From Alphaproteobacteria bacterium (GTDB taxonomy: Bacteria > Pseudomonadota > Alphaproteobacteria > SHVZ01), in assembly GCA_016869375.1 (NCBI GenBank), contig VGEH01000039.1:1-33769 (forward strand): a DNA stretch of 33,769 nt. The letters are read 5' to 3'. The notes below the pieces were generated by a model, which had not been told where the DNA came from, did not search any database, and saw nothing but the letters and a program-made list of their open reading frames with translations. How positions within the stretch are numbered: the first letter of the stretch is position 1; each line of letters opens with the position of its first letter. Of the stretch, positions 18,301-27,343 are shown piece after piece. The position numbers were made by a program, and so were the translations under genes.

Positions 18301-18871
18301 CGAACCCCTCCGCGGTACGGAAGGGATGCACATAAGCGACCGCATGCGGCGTGATGAAATAGACCGATCCGCCCTTGTTGTTGCGCTCGTGCACGATGCG
18401 TATCGGGCGCGCGAGGTCGAAGGCGACCTCGGCATCGGCGACGATCTGCGTCGGCGTCGGACGGGGAAAGCCGGCGAGATAGGCAAGCGCATCGTCGAGC
18501 GCGAGAAGGTTGCCGCTGTCGAGCCCGCGATCCTCGGCCGGGACGCTGTCGAGGCTGTGGACGCCCTTCTCGGGATAGGAAAGCCAGCGGAAGAGGCGCG
18601 GATCGCGCGACATCGCGGCCAGCGTCGCCTGATCCTTGAGGAACGCCTCGGCATGGCTCCTGAGCAGGCCGACCAGGTCCTCGATCCGGCGAACCTTGAT
18701 TTCGAGCTGCCCCTTGGCGTGCTCGACGGCTTCCTGGCGCTGCGCCAGCGCCTCGTCGAAATCCCGCCGGGCGACAAGCCCGAGCGCGACGATCGAGGCG
18801 GCCAGCACGAGCGCGAAGGCCGCGACCACGATCCGGGTCGGGCCAGCCGTGAACCACCGTATCAACCCCAT
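15371..18871 (-). CDS. Hybrid sensor histidine kinase: Cache-like sensor, PAS, HisKA, HATPase, degenerate REC-like, REC, Hpt
   Basis: FLAMMSHEIRTPMNGVM, GTGLGLSICRRLVELMGGSVGVES, REC LLLTDFHMPEMDG, Hpt RRHAHALKGAARSVGA. Confidence 0.93.
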   Translation of the reverse strand: MGLIRWFTAGPTRIVVAAFALVLAASIVALGLVARRDFDEALAQRQEAVEHAKGQLEIKVRRIEDLVGLLRSHAEAFLKDQATLAAMSRDPRLFRWLSYPEKGVHSLDSVPAEDRGLDSGNLLALDDALAYLAGFPRPTPTQIVADAEVAFDLARPIRIVHERNNKGGSVYFITPHAVAYVHPFRTAEGFDDTFFTNDFYQYGTPELNPSRSAFWTPAYRSETGPGHVLVRGAPVYDGQRFAGVVAMEVPVAELQDFLRSADSEGTLLLVDNRRRILAESNLTSLSEMGGLQQRLPESLHGSVLGSLSVRRFGQEVGDGVAVTYRSFDGAPWRLIEIMPLDHLHAEVVRTYALPGGAYLGVLMLLFLLTYVVVGRTFRQVQEANDKLSVAHFTLENAAEGIIWIDPKGTIIEANRMAATMAGYEPGALHDRHASEVIQIPGVTRADAERLWQAIKDGKREAPLERSMIRADGSLMPIESSIKHIKTGTYEFACNFIRDITRRKRRDDELRQAKEDAEAATQAKSSFLAMMSHEIRTPMNGVMSMAEMLEQTKLSSDQRSMSQVIRSSSQALLTIINDILDFSKIEAGKLDIESVEFSLLEIVEGAGELIAGRAADKDLTLAVDADPSIPDRLIGDPTRLRQVLLNLLSNAVKFTDKGSVVLRVERLPSIEGAEKLRFEVIDTGIGLSEEQKGRMFQAFQQADTSTARRYGGTGLGLSICRRLVELMGGSVGVESTLGAGSTFWAALPFPAVMPEAERPDPKIDDARVVALGFADTQRRALERQLRWAGIAARFEALDAEVEPGAADLALIAAEADRETALFRVRMLAESGIKIALVAPRGLASTLSEADRLGLLAAMTVPIRRRRLWRVIAASLGRADLEDASLPGSADATGFAPPPIEEARAAGVLILVAEDNETNRIVISRLLSQRGYAHELAEDGREALTRIEAGGNYGLLLTDFHMPEMDGFELTRAIRRREADGGGRLPIVALTADALAGTEQQCLDAGMDAYLTKPIDSARLAETLARFLPEAADFRRRQEERPPATPGSPAIPGIDPQVLDLTPIGEAFGGVNEDSLAFLGSFVVESERNAAAMQAALDADDAAQARRHAHALKGAARSVGAVRLGQLAADMQDCLDDGDLDTARLFSGGLRKSLDEVAGAVASLPQPA

Positions 18872-18983
18872 GGGGTAATCCTAACGGATCACAGTGCTTG
18901 ATGGTATTTACTTAAATTTGCCAGTAATTTACTAAACGGTAACCTGTTCCGTAGCAGCCAGGGCGTCGCGGTGAACCGAAGCC

Positions 18984-20417
18984 CTAGCGTTTGCTCAGCT
19001 TTTTGAGGTCCGGGAGGGGCCGGCGCAGCTTCGGATCGCCCTCGAAAAGCCGCTCCAGCGCATGGGCGCACTCAAGCGTGAAGCGGTCGGACTGGTGCGG
19101 GCCGGTAACCATAAGGCCGAAGGGGGTGCCGGTCGGCTCCAGGCCGCAGGGGATCGAGATCGACGGATGCCCGGTCAGGGTCATCGCATAGGTCAGCGCC
19201 AGCCAGTGGAAATAGGTGCGCAGCTGCTTGCCGTTGATCTTCTCCATGTAGAGCTGGGTCCAGGGGAAGGGCGGCACGGCGACGGTCGGCGACAGGATCA
19301 GGTCGTACTCCTGGTGGAACTCCTGCACGCGGCGGAAGATCTTGGTCTGCTCGGCATGCGCCCAGGCGACGTCGGAGGCGGTGTACTTCAGCCCCTCCTC
19401 GTAATTGGCGATGAGGTTGGGGCCGAGCATGTCGCGGCGCTTCTCGTAGTTCTCCTTGTGCCCGGCAAGGAAGCTGACGGCGCGCAGAACCTCGAAGACG
19501 CGGTCGGCCTCGCCCATGTCGGGCGTCGCCTCGACGCAGCTGCCGAAGGCCGAGCGGAACCGCTTCACGCGATCCCGGAAGGTCTTCCGGATCCGGTTGT
19601 CGACCGGGCAGAAGCCGAAATCCTCGGTGACCGCAACACGCAGGCTCGAAAGATCGACGGGGCGAAGCTCGGCGAAATGCGAGCTCGAGGGATGCGAGAA
19701 GGGGTCGGCGGAGTCATAGACCGCGATCGCCGAGAGCATCAGCGAGGCATCCGCGGTGGTGCGTCCCATCGGGCCGACCACCGAGAGCGGCGTCCATCCG
19801 AGGCCGCGGCGCTCGGAAGGCACGAGGCCGGGCGACCCGCGCACGCCGACGACGCCGCAGAAGGCGGCCGGGATACGCAAGGACCCGCCGGTGTCGGAGC
19901 CGGTGCAGAGCGGCAGCATCGAGGTCGCCAGCGCGACCGCCGAGCCGCCGGAGGAGCCGCCGCAGATCCGCTTCGGATCGAAGGGATTGCCGGTCGGTCC
20001 CCAGACCGGGTTGTTGGTGTTGGCGCCGGCGCCGAACTCGGGAACGTTGGTCTTGCCGACGACGATGGCGCCCGCCCGCCGGCAGGACTGGACCATGAGC
20101 CCGTCCTTCTTCGGGAAGTTCTTCTTGAAGATGGGCGAGCCGAAGGTGGTCGGCAGGCCCTCGGCGTCGTCGAGATCCTTCACGCCGAGCGGCAGCCCGT
20201 GCAGCGGACCCAGATAGTCGCCGCGCATCACCGCGGCCTCGGCCGCCTTCGCCTCCTGCTCGGCGCGCGGCCAGATCGTCGCCGTCACCGCGTTCAGGGT
20301 CGGGTTCACCGCGCGAATGCGCTTCTTGCAGCTCTTCAGGAGCTCGACCGGCGAGATCTCCTTCGCGCCGATCATGCGGCGCAGTTCCACCGCGGTGAGA
20401 TCGCAAAGCTCGGTCAT
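18984..20417 (-). CDS. Amidase (amidase-signature family)
   Basis: LHGLPLGVKDLDDAEG, GGSSGGSAVALATSMLPLCTGSDTGGSLRIPAAFCG. Confidence 0.93.
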   Translation of the reverse strand: MTELCDLTAVELRRMIGAKEISPVELLKSCKKRIRAVNPTLNAVTATIWPRAEQEAKAAEAAVMRGDYLGPLHGLPLGVKDLDDAEGLPTTFGSPIFKKNFPKKDGLMVQSCRRAGAIVVGKTNVPEFGAGANTNNPVWGPTGNPFDPKRICGGSSGGSAVALATSMLPLCTGSDTGGSLRIPAAFCGVVGVRGSPGLVPSERRGLGWTPLSVVGPMGRTTADASLMLSAIAVYDSADPFSHPSSSHFAELRPVDLSSLRVAVTEDFGFCPVDNRIRKTFRDRVKRFRSAFGSCVEATPDMGEADRVFEVLRAVSFLAGHKENYEKRRDMLGPNLIANYEEGLKYTASDVAWAHAEQTKIFRRVQEFHQEYDLILSPTVAVPPFPWTQLYMEKINGKQLRTYFHWLALTYAMTLTGHPSISIPCGLEPTGTPFGLMVTGPHQSDRFTLECAHALERLFEGDPKLRRPLPDLKKLSKR

Positions 20418-20487
20418 GAGGGACTCATTCGAGAGACGAGGCAGGATCGCGAGAGTGGCGCGGCTGCTTCAGCCTTGGCAAGAGGCC

Positions 20488-22185
20488 CTATGGCCGGCTC
20501 GGCAGCCTCGGGATCGGCGTTCGCTGCGCGACATCGAGCTTGAGGTCGCGCCGGTCGATGACTACGGAGAGCATCACGTTCATGCGCTCGACGCTATGTA
20601 TCTGGATGCCGGCCATCATCTGCCGGCACTCGTCGAGCTCGACGATCCGCGTCGCCGCCGGCACGTAGTTCGACAGCGCGATGACGAAATCGGCCTCGCG
20701 CTCGTTCTCGGCCTCGACGAAATTTCGCGGGAAGTAGTACTTGGCCGCGACTTTGGGCCCGCAGATGCGGATCTTGAAGGTTCGCGCCTCGAACTCGCCG
20801 CCATAGCGTTCGCGCAGGACGCTCTCGAGGCCGCGCACGGCTTCGGCATAGGAGTTGCCCCAGTAGTCGAGCTTGTAGAGGCCATCGGCGCCTTCGACGC
20901 CGCCGATAAAGGCGTTGTAGTAGACGTACTCGTTCGGATGCAGGCGGGTCAGCACCGAGAGGTGGTATCCCGCATAGAGCGCAAGCATCGCGGCGAGCGC
21001 GCGACCGAGGCGGAGCGCAGTGGCATAGTCGATCGCCCGGTCGAGCATGAGCGCGGCGATCACCGCCAGCGGCGGCAGGATGAACAGGAAATGCCGCATG
21101 CCATTGAACACGGTGGCGCCGATGCCGACGGCATAGGCGACCGGGAACACGACGGCGAAGCCGACGCTCGCCAGCGCGATCAGACGCGCCGGATCGCGCC
21201 AGGTCGAGGCCCGCGTCAGCGCCCACAGCGACAGCGCCGAGGCCGCGACGACCAGGAGGACGGTCAGCTCCGGGAGCTTGAGCAGCGTGTATGTGGGCAC
21301 ATAGGTCCAGGGTACGTCCTTGGGCCAGTAATAGGTGCCGTCGAGAAGCACCTGGTAGCCATAGGCGTGATGCGAGAAGTCGTTGAGCGCGGCCAGCGGG
21401 TTCGCGATCGGCGCCTGCTGCGCGTAGGGCCAGAACAGCAGCATCGCCGGATACCCGACGATGACGACGGGCACCACGACACGAACCAGGCCGCTCATGC
21501 CGTCGGCGATCATGCGGCGCAGGCTCCGCTCCGCGAGGCCGCGCCACAACGACAGAGCGCCGATCAGAAGCCCGAGATAGCCGATCAGGAGCACGCCGCC
21601 GATGCGGACGCCGGCGGTCAGTCCGATGACGAGACCCAGGCGCGCGGCGAGCGAGAGCGGCACGGCCGGCCAGCTCTCCGGGATCCGCACGAGATAAGAG
21701 AGGCCCTAGACCATACCGACGGCGAAGGGAATGTCCTTCGGGTTGTTGAACATGTGACCGAGATAGTTTGGCGTCAGCGCCAGCAGCACCGTCGCGATCA
21801 GCGCGGCGCGCGGGCCGCCCAGCGCGCGGGCCAGCTTCCAGGTGCCGACGACGCCGAGAATGCCGATCGCGGCGTTGAAGGCGTGCCGCGTCTCGTAATA
21901 GCCGAGCGGTGAGATCTGGGTTAGCAGCGTCGCCGGCACGTCGAAGGCGCCGCCATAGATGTAGAGGTTCCACCAGCCGAGTGCGGTGGTGTCCTGCATC
22001 CAGGAGGCGTAGTACCGCACGATCAGCTCGCCATAGTAGGCGTGCAGATCTTCGTCCCAGGTGACTCCGTAATCGGGAAAGCGCCAGAGCGCAAAGAGGC
22101 CGAGCAGGGCCAGGAAAGCCCAAGACAAGCGGTCAGGGGAAACGAAATTGCGCCAGCTCGGCGCCGGCTCGAAGGCCCACCTCAT
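20488..22185 (-). pseudogene. Multi-pass membrane glycosyltransferase-like protein (GT39/ArnT-like) interrupted by one in-frame TAG
   Basis: ORFs 21706-22185 and 20488-21690 are in the same frame, separated only by TAG (complement 21706-21708): ...NNPKDIPFAVGMV*GLSYLVRIPESWP...; DYGVTWDEDLH resembles the GT39-type first-loop acidic motif. Confidence 0.72.
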
Positions 22186-22318
22186 CGATCCCCCACGCCG
22201 CGTTCTTCGTTGAACGCTTCTTTATTTCCTACCCTTGTCCATCATCAGGACATCCGAGTGCGGCTAAACCGTGGCTTAAGCGCTATCGTGTTGGCAAGCC
22301 TTTCGAGGACATCGGGCC

Positions 22319-24112
22319 GTGATCCGGACTCTCGTGCGCATACTTTGCATCGCGCTGTCGGTGGCGCTCGCCCCCTATGCGGGCGCGGCCGAGGAGCATG
22401 CGCCGTTCCTGCCGGCGCCGATCTGGGTCTACAACAACTGGTCGGCCTACGACGAGCTCTCCGACAACGTGCCGCTCAGCGAGGCGCTCGCGATGCGACA
22501 GCTCCAGGAGATCCTCCGGCTGCGCAAGGCCGGCGTGCGCATCGACTACTACATGATGGATGCCTTCTGGTACGACCCCGAAGGCGGCTATCGTACCTGG
22601 CGCCCGGAGAGCTGGCCGGAAGGGCCTGATCGCTGGATCGAAGCGTGCAAGGAGAACGGCATCGAGCCAGGGCTCTGGTTCAGCACCAACACGCTCACGC
22701 ACATGAAGCCTGTCGCGTGGTGGAAGGACTCGCTCGACAAGGACGGCTATGCGATGGCGCTCTATACGGGCGGCTTCCTTGCCGACTTCATGGAGGTGCT
22801 GCAGCACTGGTACGACCGCGGCATTCGCATGTTCAAGCTGGACTTCGCGCTGTTTACCGTCCCGGCGAGCGGCGACCAGTCGGTCATGACCCGCCGCGAG
22901 ATCCGCATGCGCAACGAGTGGGCGCTCTACAACGCGTTGCGCGATTTCCGCGAAGCCAATCCGGATGCCGTGCTCGTCGCCTTCAATGGAATCGTCGGCG
23001 ACATCAGCTCGGTCGACCGGCCGCTGACGCCTTTCGCTAACAAGTGGCTGGAGGTCTTCGACACGCTCTATTCCGGCGACCCGCGCCCGGCCGATGTGCC
23101 GGCGATGGACTTTTGGCGCTCGATGGACATCTACTCAGACCACATGGTGCGCGCCTTCGAGCGCGACGGCGTGCCGTTGAGTCGCGTCGACTCCACCAGC
23201 GTCATGCTCGGCGAGACGGGCACCAACTACCGGCGCGGGACCGGAGGCTGGAAGGGCAGCCTGCTGCTGCAGGCCGCGCATGGCGGCTGGATCAACACCA
23301 TCCACGGGAGCCTCGACCTGCTCGGCGAGGAGGACGCACGCTGGCTGGCGAAGGTGCAGAGGATGTATGTGCCGCTCCAGAGCGCCGGCAGGACGCGTTC
23401 CTTCGGCAGCGGAACGCTCGGCAGCGCCGCGCCCTACGGTTTCGTCTCGGAGGACGTCTTCGGCGCCCTGACCATGGTGGTCAATCCTTCGCAGCGCGCG
23501 CGCGACGTCGAGCTTCCGCCGACGGCGCGTACCCGCGCGCGCATCCTGTTCCGCGACGCCGGATTCGATCCGGTGCTGGGCCGGACGACGATCACGCTGG
23601 GGCCCGGCCAGCTCGCGCTGATCGGCTCCGGCCGCTACGCCGCTCCCGCCTATGATCTGGGCGTCCAGGAGGACATCCGCATTCCGCGTGCGATAGAGCG
23701 GGTCGCGGCCGAGTTCATCGCGTCGAGGCCGAACGGGGCGGAGCCCGCGCCGGAGCAGATCAGTTCGCGCGCGCGACGGCGTCCGCTCGCGATCGAGGCC
23801 GTGATCGCACCGCCGGAGCGCGGCGACCTCCGCGTCATCCTGAGACGACGCGACACGGAAGGCTCGATGGCGCGACGCTTCTCGAAGAGCCCGATGGGGC
23901 GCCATCTCGTCATCGGCGCGACGCAGGGCGAGAAGGCGCTCCCGGTCGAGATCCGCTACGACAAGGTGGTGTGGAGCGGGCTTTCCTGGGCCGTGGGCGA
24001 GATCCGAGCCGCCGACATCGTCCCGGGAGCGCCGATCCGCATCCGCCTGTCCTCGGCCGAACGCGATCCGACGCTGCGCCTCGACGGCCGCATCTACCGC
24101 GTCGAGTACTAG
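22319..24112 (+). CDS. Exported glycoside hydrolase-like protein (GH-D clan/alpha-galactosidase-like)
   Basis: Signal peptide to AGAAEE; IDYYMMDAFWYDPEGGYRTW, CKENGIEPGLWF, IRMFKLDFALF (candidate KxD nucleophile); GTG start. Confidence 0.65.
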   Translation: MIRTLVRILCIALSVALAPYAGAAEEHAPFLPAPIWVYNNWSAYDELSDNVPLSEALAMRQLQEILRLRKAGVRIDYYMMDAFWYDPEGGYRTWRPESWPEGPDRWIEACKENGIEPGLWFSTNTLTHMKPVAWWKDSLDKDGYAMALYTGGFLADFMEVLQHWYDRGIRMFKLDFALFTVPASGDQSVMTRREIRMRNEWALYNALRDFREANPDAVLVAFNGIVGDISSVDRPLTPFANKWLEVFDTLYSGDPRPADVPAMDFWRSMDIYSDHMVRAFERDGVPLSRVDSTSVMLGETGTNYRRGTGGWKGSLLLQAAHGGWINTIHGSLDLLGEEDARWLAKVQRMYVPLQSAGRTRSFGSGTLGSAAPYGFVSEDVFGALTMVVNPSQRARDVELPPTARTRARILFRDAGFDPVLGRTTITLGPGQLALIGSGRYAAPAYDLGVQEDIRIPRAIERVAAEFIASRPNGAEPAPEQISSRARRRPLAIEAVIAPPERGDLRVILRRRDTEGSMARRFSKSPMGRHLVIGATQGEKALPVEIRYDKVVWSGLSWAVGEIRAADIVPGAPIRIRLSSAERDPTLRLDGRIYRVEY

Positions 24113-25113
24113 CGGATCTGGTCGTGGATCGTGAGCGTCGCGATCAGGGTCTGCAGCGCGTCGCGGCCGTCGATCACCGGCCTTGCTTCGCCACGGATAA
24201 CGTCGGCGAAATGCGCGATCTGCCGGTCGAGCGGATCCGCATGCGCGACATCGAGGCGCTCCATCGAGAGCGGCGCGGTCCAGCTCGCCTCGTCGGTGTA
24301 GCGCCAGCGCTTGAGGCTCGGCATGGCGAGCGAGCCTTCGGTGCCGGCGACGAGGTAGCAATCCTCGGGCAGCCGCGGAAAGACCTTGTTCTCGCCGGAG
24401 GTCAGCTCCCAGCTCCACGGCGCCGCCGCGGCATCGGAGAGCGCGATGGTGCCGAGCGCGCCGCTGGCGAAGCGGAGGATCGCGGTCGCGCTGTCCTCCA
24501 CGGGGAAGTTGCGCAGCGCGCGCGAGCCCATCGCCTGGATCTCGGCGATCTCGCCGAGCAGGAAGCGCAGATCGTCGATGACATGAATCAGGTTGATCAG
24601 CACCGGCCCGCCGCCGGGCTCGCGCCGCCAGGCCGTGTCGAAATAGGGCGCGGGCTTGAGGAAGGTGGTGAAGGCCGAGGCGGTGGCGATGCGGCCGAGT
24701 TCTCCGCCGCGGATCAGCGCGCGCGCACTGGCCATGATCGGGTTGTGCCGGCGGTGATGGCCGACGAGCACCGGCACCTTGGCGCGCTCGGCAGCCTCGA
24801 CGATGCGCTCGCCATTGGCGGCGGTCTCGGCCAGCGGCTTCTCGATCAGCACCGGCAATCCCCGCGCGATGCAGGCGAGCGCGTTGGGGGCATGCGCGGC
24901 GTTGGGCGTGGCGACGATGACGCCGTCGAGCTTTTCTTCCTCCAGCATCGTTTCGAGGTCGGCATGGATGGGCACGCCAAATCCCGCATCCCGGATAGCT
25001 GGCGCCGGATCGGCAATGGCGGCCAGGCGGCAGGCGGGCGAGCGCTGGAGGCGCAGGATATGGGCGCGGCCGATCAGCCCGGCGCCGGCGATTCCGATGG
25101 CGAGTTTCGACAT
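24109..25113 (-). CDS. Gfo/Idh/MocA-family oxidoreductase
   Basis: IGIAGAGLIGRAHILRLQ, VATPNAAHAPNALACIARGLPVLIEKPLAET (EKP motif). Confidence 0.92.
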   Translation of the reverse strand: MSKLAIGIAGAGLIGRAHILRLQRSPACRLAAIADPAPAIRDAGFGVPIHADLETMLEEEKLDGVIVATPNAAHAPNALACIARGLPVLIEKPLAETAANGERIVEAAERAKVPVLVGHHRRHNPIMASARALIRGGELGRIATASAFTTFLKPAPYFDTAWRREPGGGPVLINLIHVIDDLRFLLGEIAEIQAMGSRALRNFPVEDSATAILRFASGALGTIALSDAAAAPWSWELTSGENKVFPRLPEDCYLVAGTEGSLAMPSLKRWRYTDEASWTAPLSMERLDVAHADPLDRQIAHFADVIRGEARPVIDGRDALQTLIATLTIHDQIR

Positions 25114-25196
25114 GGCGCGACTGTCGCGTGCAGGCGGATGGCTTGGCAAGCAGCAGCGTCTCGACGTAGCGTTCCTTCCCTTCCGCCGGAGCTCCC

Positions 25197-26075
25197 ATGA
25201 CCGCGATCGTCCAGGCCAGCCGTCTCCGTGTGCGTCCGCTCGGCAACGCGCTCGGCGCGGAAGTCACCGGCGGCGATCTCAAGACGGCGAGCGAGGCGGA
25301 TATCGAGGCGCTGCGCGAGGCGATCCTCGATCGCTACGTGCTTCGGCTCCGCGGCTACAGGCTCGACGACATCGAGTTCACGCGTTTCGTCGAGCGGCTG
25401 GGGCCGCTCCACACATCGCCCGACTATGTGAAGGACCGGAAGGTCTATGTGAAGGAGTCGCCGCTGATGAGCGTCGTCTCCAACATCGTCGAGAATGGCG
25501 AGCCGATCGGCCATCACGGCGATGGCGAGCTGGGATGGCACACCGATCTCTCCTTCACCGATATCCCCTCAGAGTTCACACTGCTCTGCGCGCGCGAGGT
25601 GCCGCCGAAAGGCGGCAATACCTGGTTCTGCGACATGTATGACGCCTATGAGTCGCTGTCGTTGGAGATGAAGCAGCGGGTCGCACGCCTCACGCTCAAG
25701 CATCAGGCGAGCCACAACCCGCAATACGGGCGCTGGCCCGGCTGGTCGCATATCGAGACGGACGATGTGCGCGAGATGCCGGGGCCGATCCATCCGCTGG
25801 TGCGCACCCATCCGGTGAGCGGTCGGAAGACGCTCTATCTCGGCCGCCGCTTCGGCGCCTATATCCCAGGCCTCAAGCTGGAGAAGAGCGAGGCGTTGCT
25901 CGACGAGCTCTGGTCGCATGCCGGGCGGCCGGAGCATTGCTTCATCCAGGAGTGGCAGCAGGGCGACATCGTCATGTGGGATAACCGCTGCACCATGCAC
26001 CGGCGCGACGCCTTCCCGGGGCAGGGACGGCGGCGCATGCACGGGCTGATGACGCGCGGCACGCGGCCGGAGTGA
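25197..26075 (+). CDS. TauD/TfdA-family dioxygenase
   Basis: LGWHTDLSFTDIPSEFTLLCA (HxD), WDNRCTMHRRDAF (distal His), RRRMHGLMTRG (Arg). Confidence 0.9.
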   Translation: MTAIVQASRLRVRPLGNALGAEVTGGDLKTASEADIEALREAILDRYVLRLRGYRLDDIEFTRFVERLGPLHTSPDYVKDRKVYVKESPLMSVVSNIVENGEPIGHHGDGELGWHTDLSFTDIPSEFTLLCAREVPPKGGNTWFCDMYDAYESLSLEMKQRVARLTLKHQASHNPQYGRWPGWSHIETDDVREMPGPIHPLVRTHPVSGRKTLYLGRRFGAYIPGLKLEKSEALLDELWSHAGRPEHCFIQEWQQGDIVMWDNRCTMHRRDAFPGQGRRRMHGLMTRGTRPE

Positions 26076-26086
26076 AGGACGAGGCT

Positions 26087-27343
26087 ATGAACCGCGAAGC
26101 GCTGATCATGGTCTGCACCTGCGAGATGTCGGGGCGGGTGCGTGGCAAGGGCTTCCCCGCACGCGAGCTTTCTTCGCGCATGAAGAGCGGCGTCGGCTGG
26201 GTTCCGACCAACTCGATGATCAACGCCTTCTCGAAAATCCCGGCGACGCCCTTCGGCACCGGGGGCGATCTGATCCTGGTGCCGGACGCGGAGGCGGAAG
26301 CCAAGGCCGAGTTCGGCGACGGCTCGGCCCCGGAGCATTTCTTCCTCGGCGACATCAGGCAGCTCGACGGCACGCCCTGGGAATGCTGCCCGCGCAATTT
26401 CGCCCGGCGCGCGCTCGCGGCCCTGAAGGAAGTTGCAGGCGTGAATCTGCTCTCCGCCTTCGAGCATGAGTTCGTCTATACCGGCGTCGAAAGTCGGCCC
26501 GGCGAATCCTATTCGCTGGATGCCTATCGCCGGCAGGGCATCTTCGCCGAAGGTTTCACCGCAGCGCTGCGCCAGGCCGGCGCCGAGCCCGAGACCTTCC
26601 TTCCCGAGTACGGCGCATGCCAATACGAGTTCACCGTCTCCCCGGCGCTCGGCCTGCAATCGGCCGATCGCGCCGTGATCGCGCGCGAAATGGCGCGGGC
26701 GACCGCGCATCGCCTCGGCCATCGCGCCATCTTCTCGCCGATCCTCGATCCCGCCGGCGTCGGCAATGGCGTGCATATCCATTTCAGTTTTCGCGATGCG
26801 CATGGCGGCTCGGCGACGCACGATCCGAAGGATCCGTTCGGCCTCTCGCCGATCGCGCGCCACTTCGCCGCCGGGCTCCTGCATCACATGCCGGCGCTGA
26901 CTGCGATCACCGCGCCGTCATCCGTCTCCTACATCCGGCTGCGCCCCAATCGCTGGGCGCCGACAGTCGCCGACCTTAAGCGCCAGGACCGCGGCGCGGC
27001 GATCCGCATCTGCCCGGTGATCCCGGGCGCGGATGTCGCGCGGCAGTTCAATCTCGAATATCGCGTCGCCGACTCGGCGGCGAGCCCGTACCTGACTTTA
27101 GGCGCGCTGGTCTTCGCCGGCGTCGACGGCATCAGGCGCAAGCTCGACCTGCCGAGCGAAGGCCCGCCGCTGTCGGCGACGCTCTCATCCGCGCTCGATG
27201 CGCTCGAAGCGTCAGCGCCGGCAAAGGAGTGGATGGGCGCCGCCTTCCACAACGCCTACCTCGTCCACAAGCGCGGCGAGCTCGCCGGTCTCGAGGGCCT
27301 GGACGAGAAGGCGTGCTGCGACCTCTACGCGGAGACCTACTAG
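26087..27343 (+). CDS. Glutamine synthetase-family (gamma-glutamyl-amine ligase-like) protein
   Basis: SAFEHEFVYTG, LPEYGACQYEFTVSP, GNGVHIHFSF, IRLRPNRWAPT; ATG 26087 (in-frame GTG 26072 possible). Confidence 0.88.
   Translation: MNREALIMVCTCEMSGRVRGKGFPARELSSRMKSGVGWVPTNSMINAFSKIPATPFGTGGDLILVPDAEAEAKAEFGDGSAPEHFFLGDIRQLDGTPWECCPRNFARRALAALKEVAGVNLLSAFEHEFVYTGVESRPGESYSLDAYRRQGIFAEGFTAALRQAGAEPETFLPEYGACQYEFTVSPALGLQSADRAVIAREMARATAHRLGHRAIFSPILDPAGVGNGVHIHFSFRDAHGGSATHDPKDPFGLSPIARHFAAGLLHHMPALTAITAPSSVSYIRLRPNRWAPTVADLKRQDRGAAIRICPVIPGADVARQFNLEYRVADSAASPYLTLGALVFAGVDGIRRKLDLPSEGPPLSATLSSALDALEASAPAKEWMGAAFHNAYLVHKRGELAGLEGLDEKACCDLYAETY

Noticed and set aside
17276-18901. 541-aa plus-strand ORF
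   Set aside because: Antisense to the kinase sensor region; Arg/Asp/His-rich shadow frame.
20317-21912. 531-aa plus-strand ORF spanning the interrupted glycosyltransferase
   Set aside because: No recognisable domain and shadow-like composition; the minus-strand frame has coherent transmembrane segments on both sides of the TAG.
23135-25282. 715-aa minus-strand ORF
   Set aside because: Overlaps two well-supported genes in another frame; no domain seen.
3238-26075. The two TauD/TfdA dioxygenases as a recent duplication
   Set aside because: Different lengths and little visible similarity outside the Fe-binding motif; separate subfamilies are more likely.
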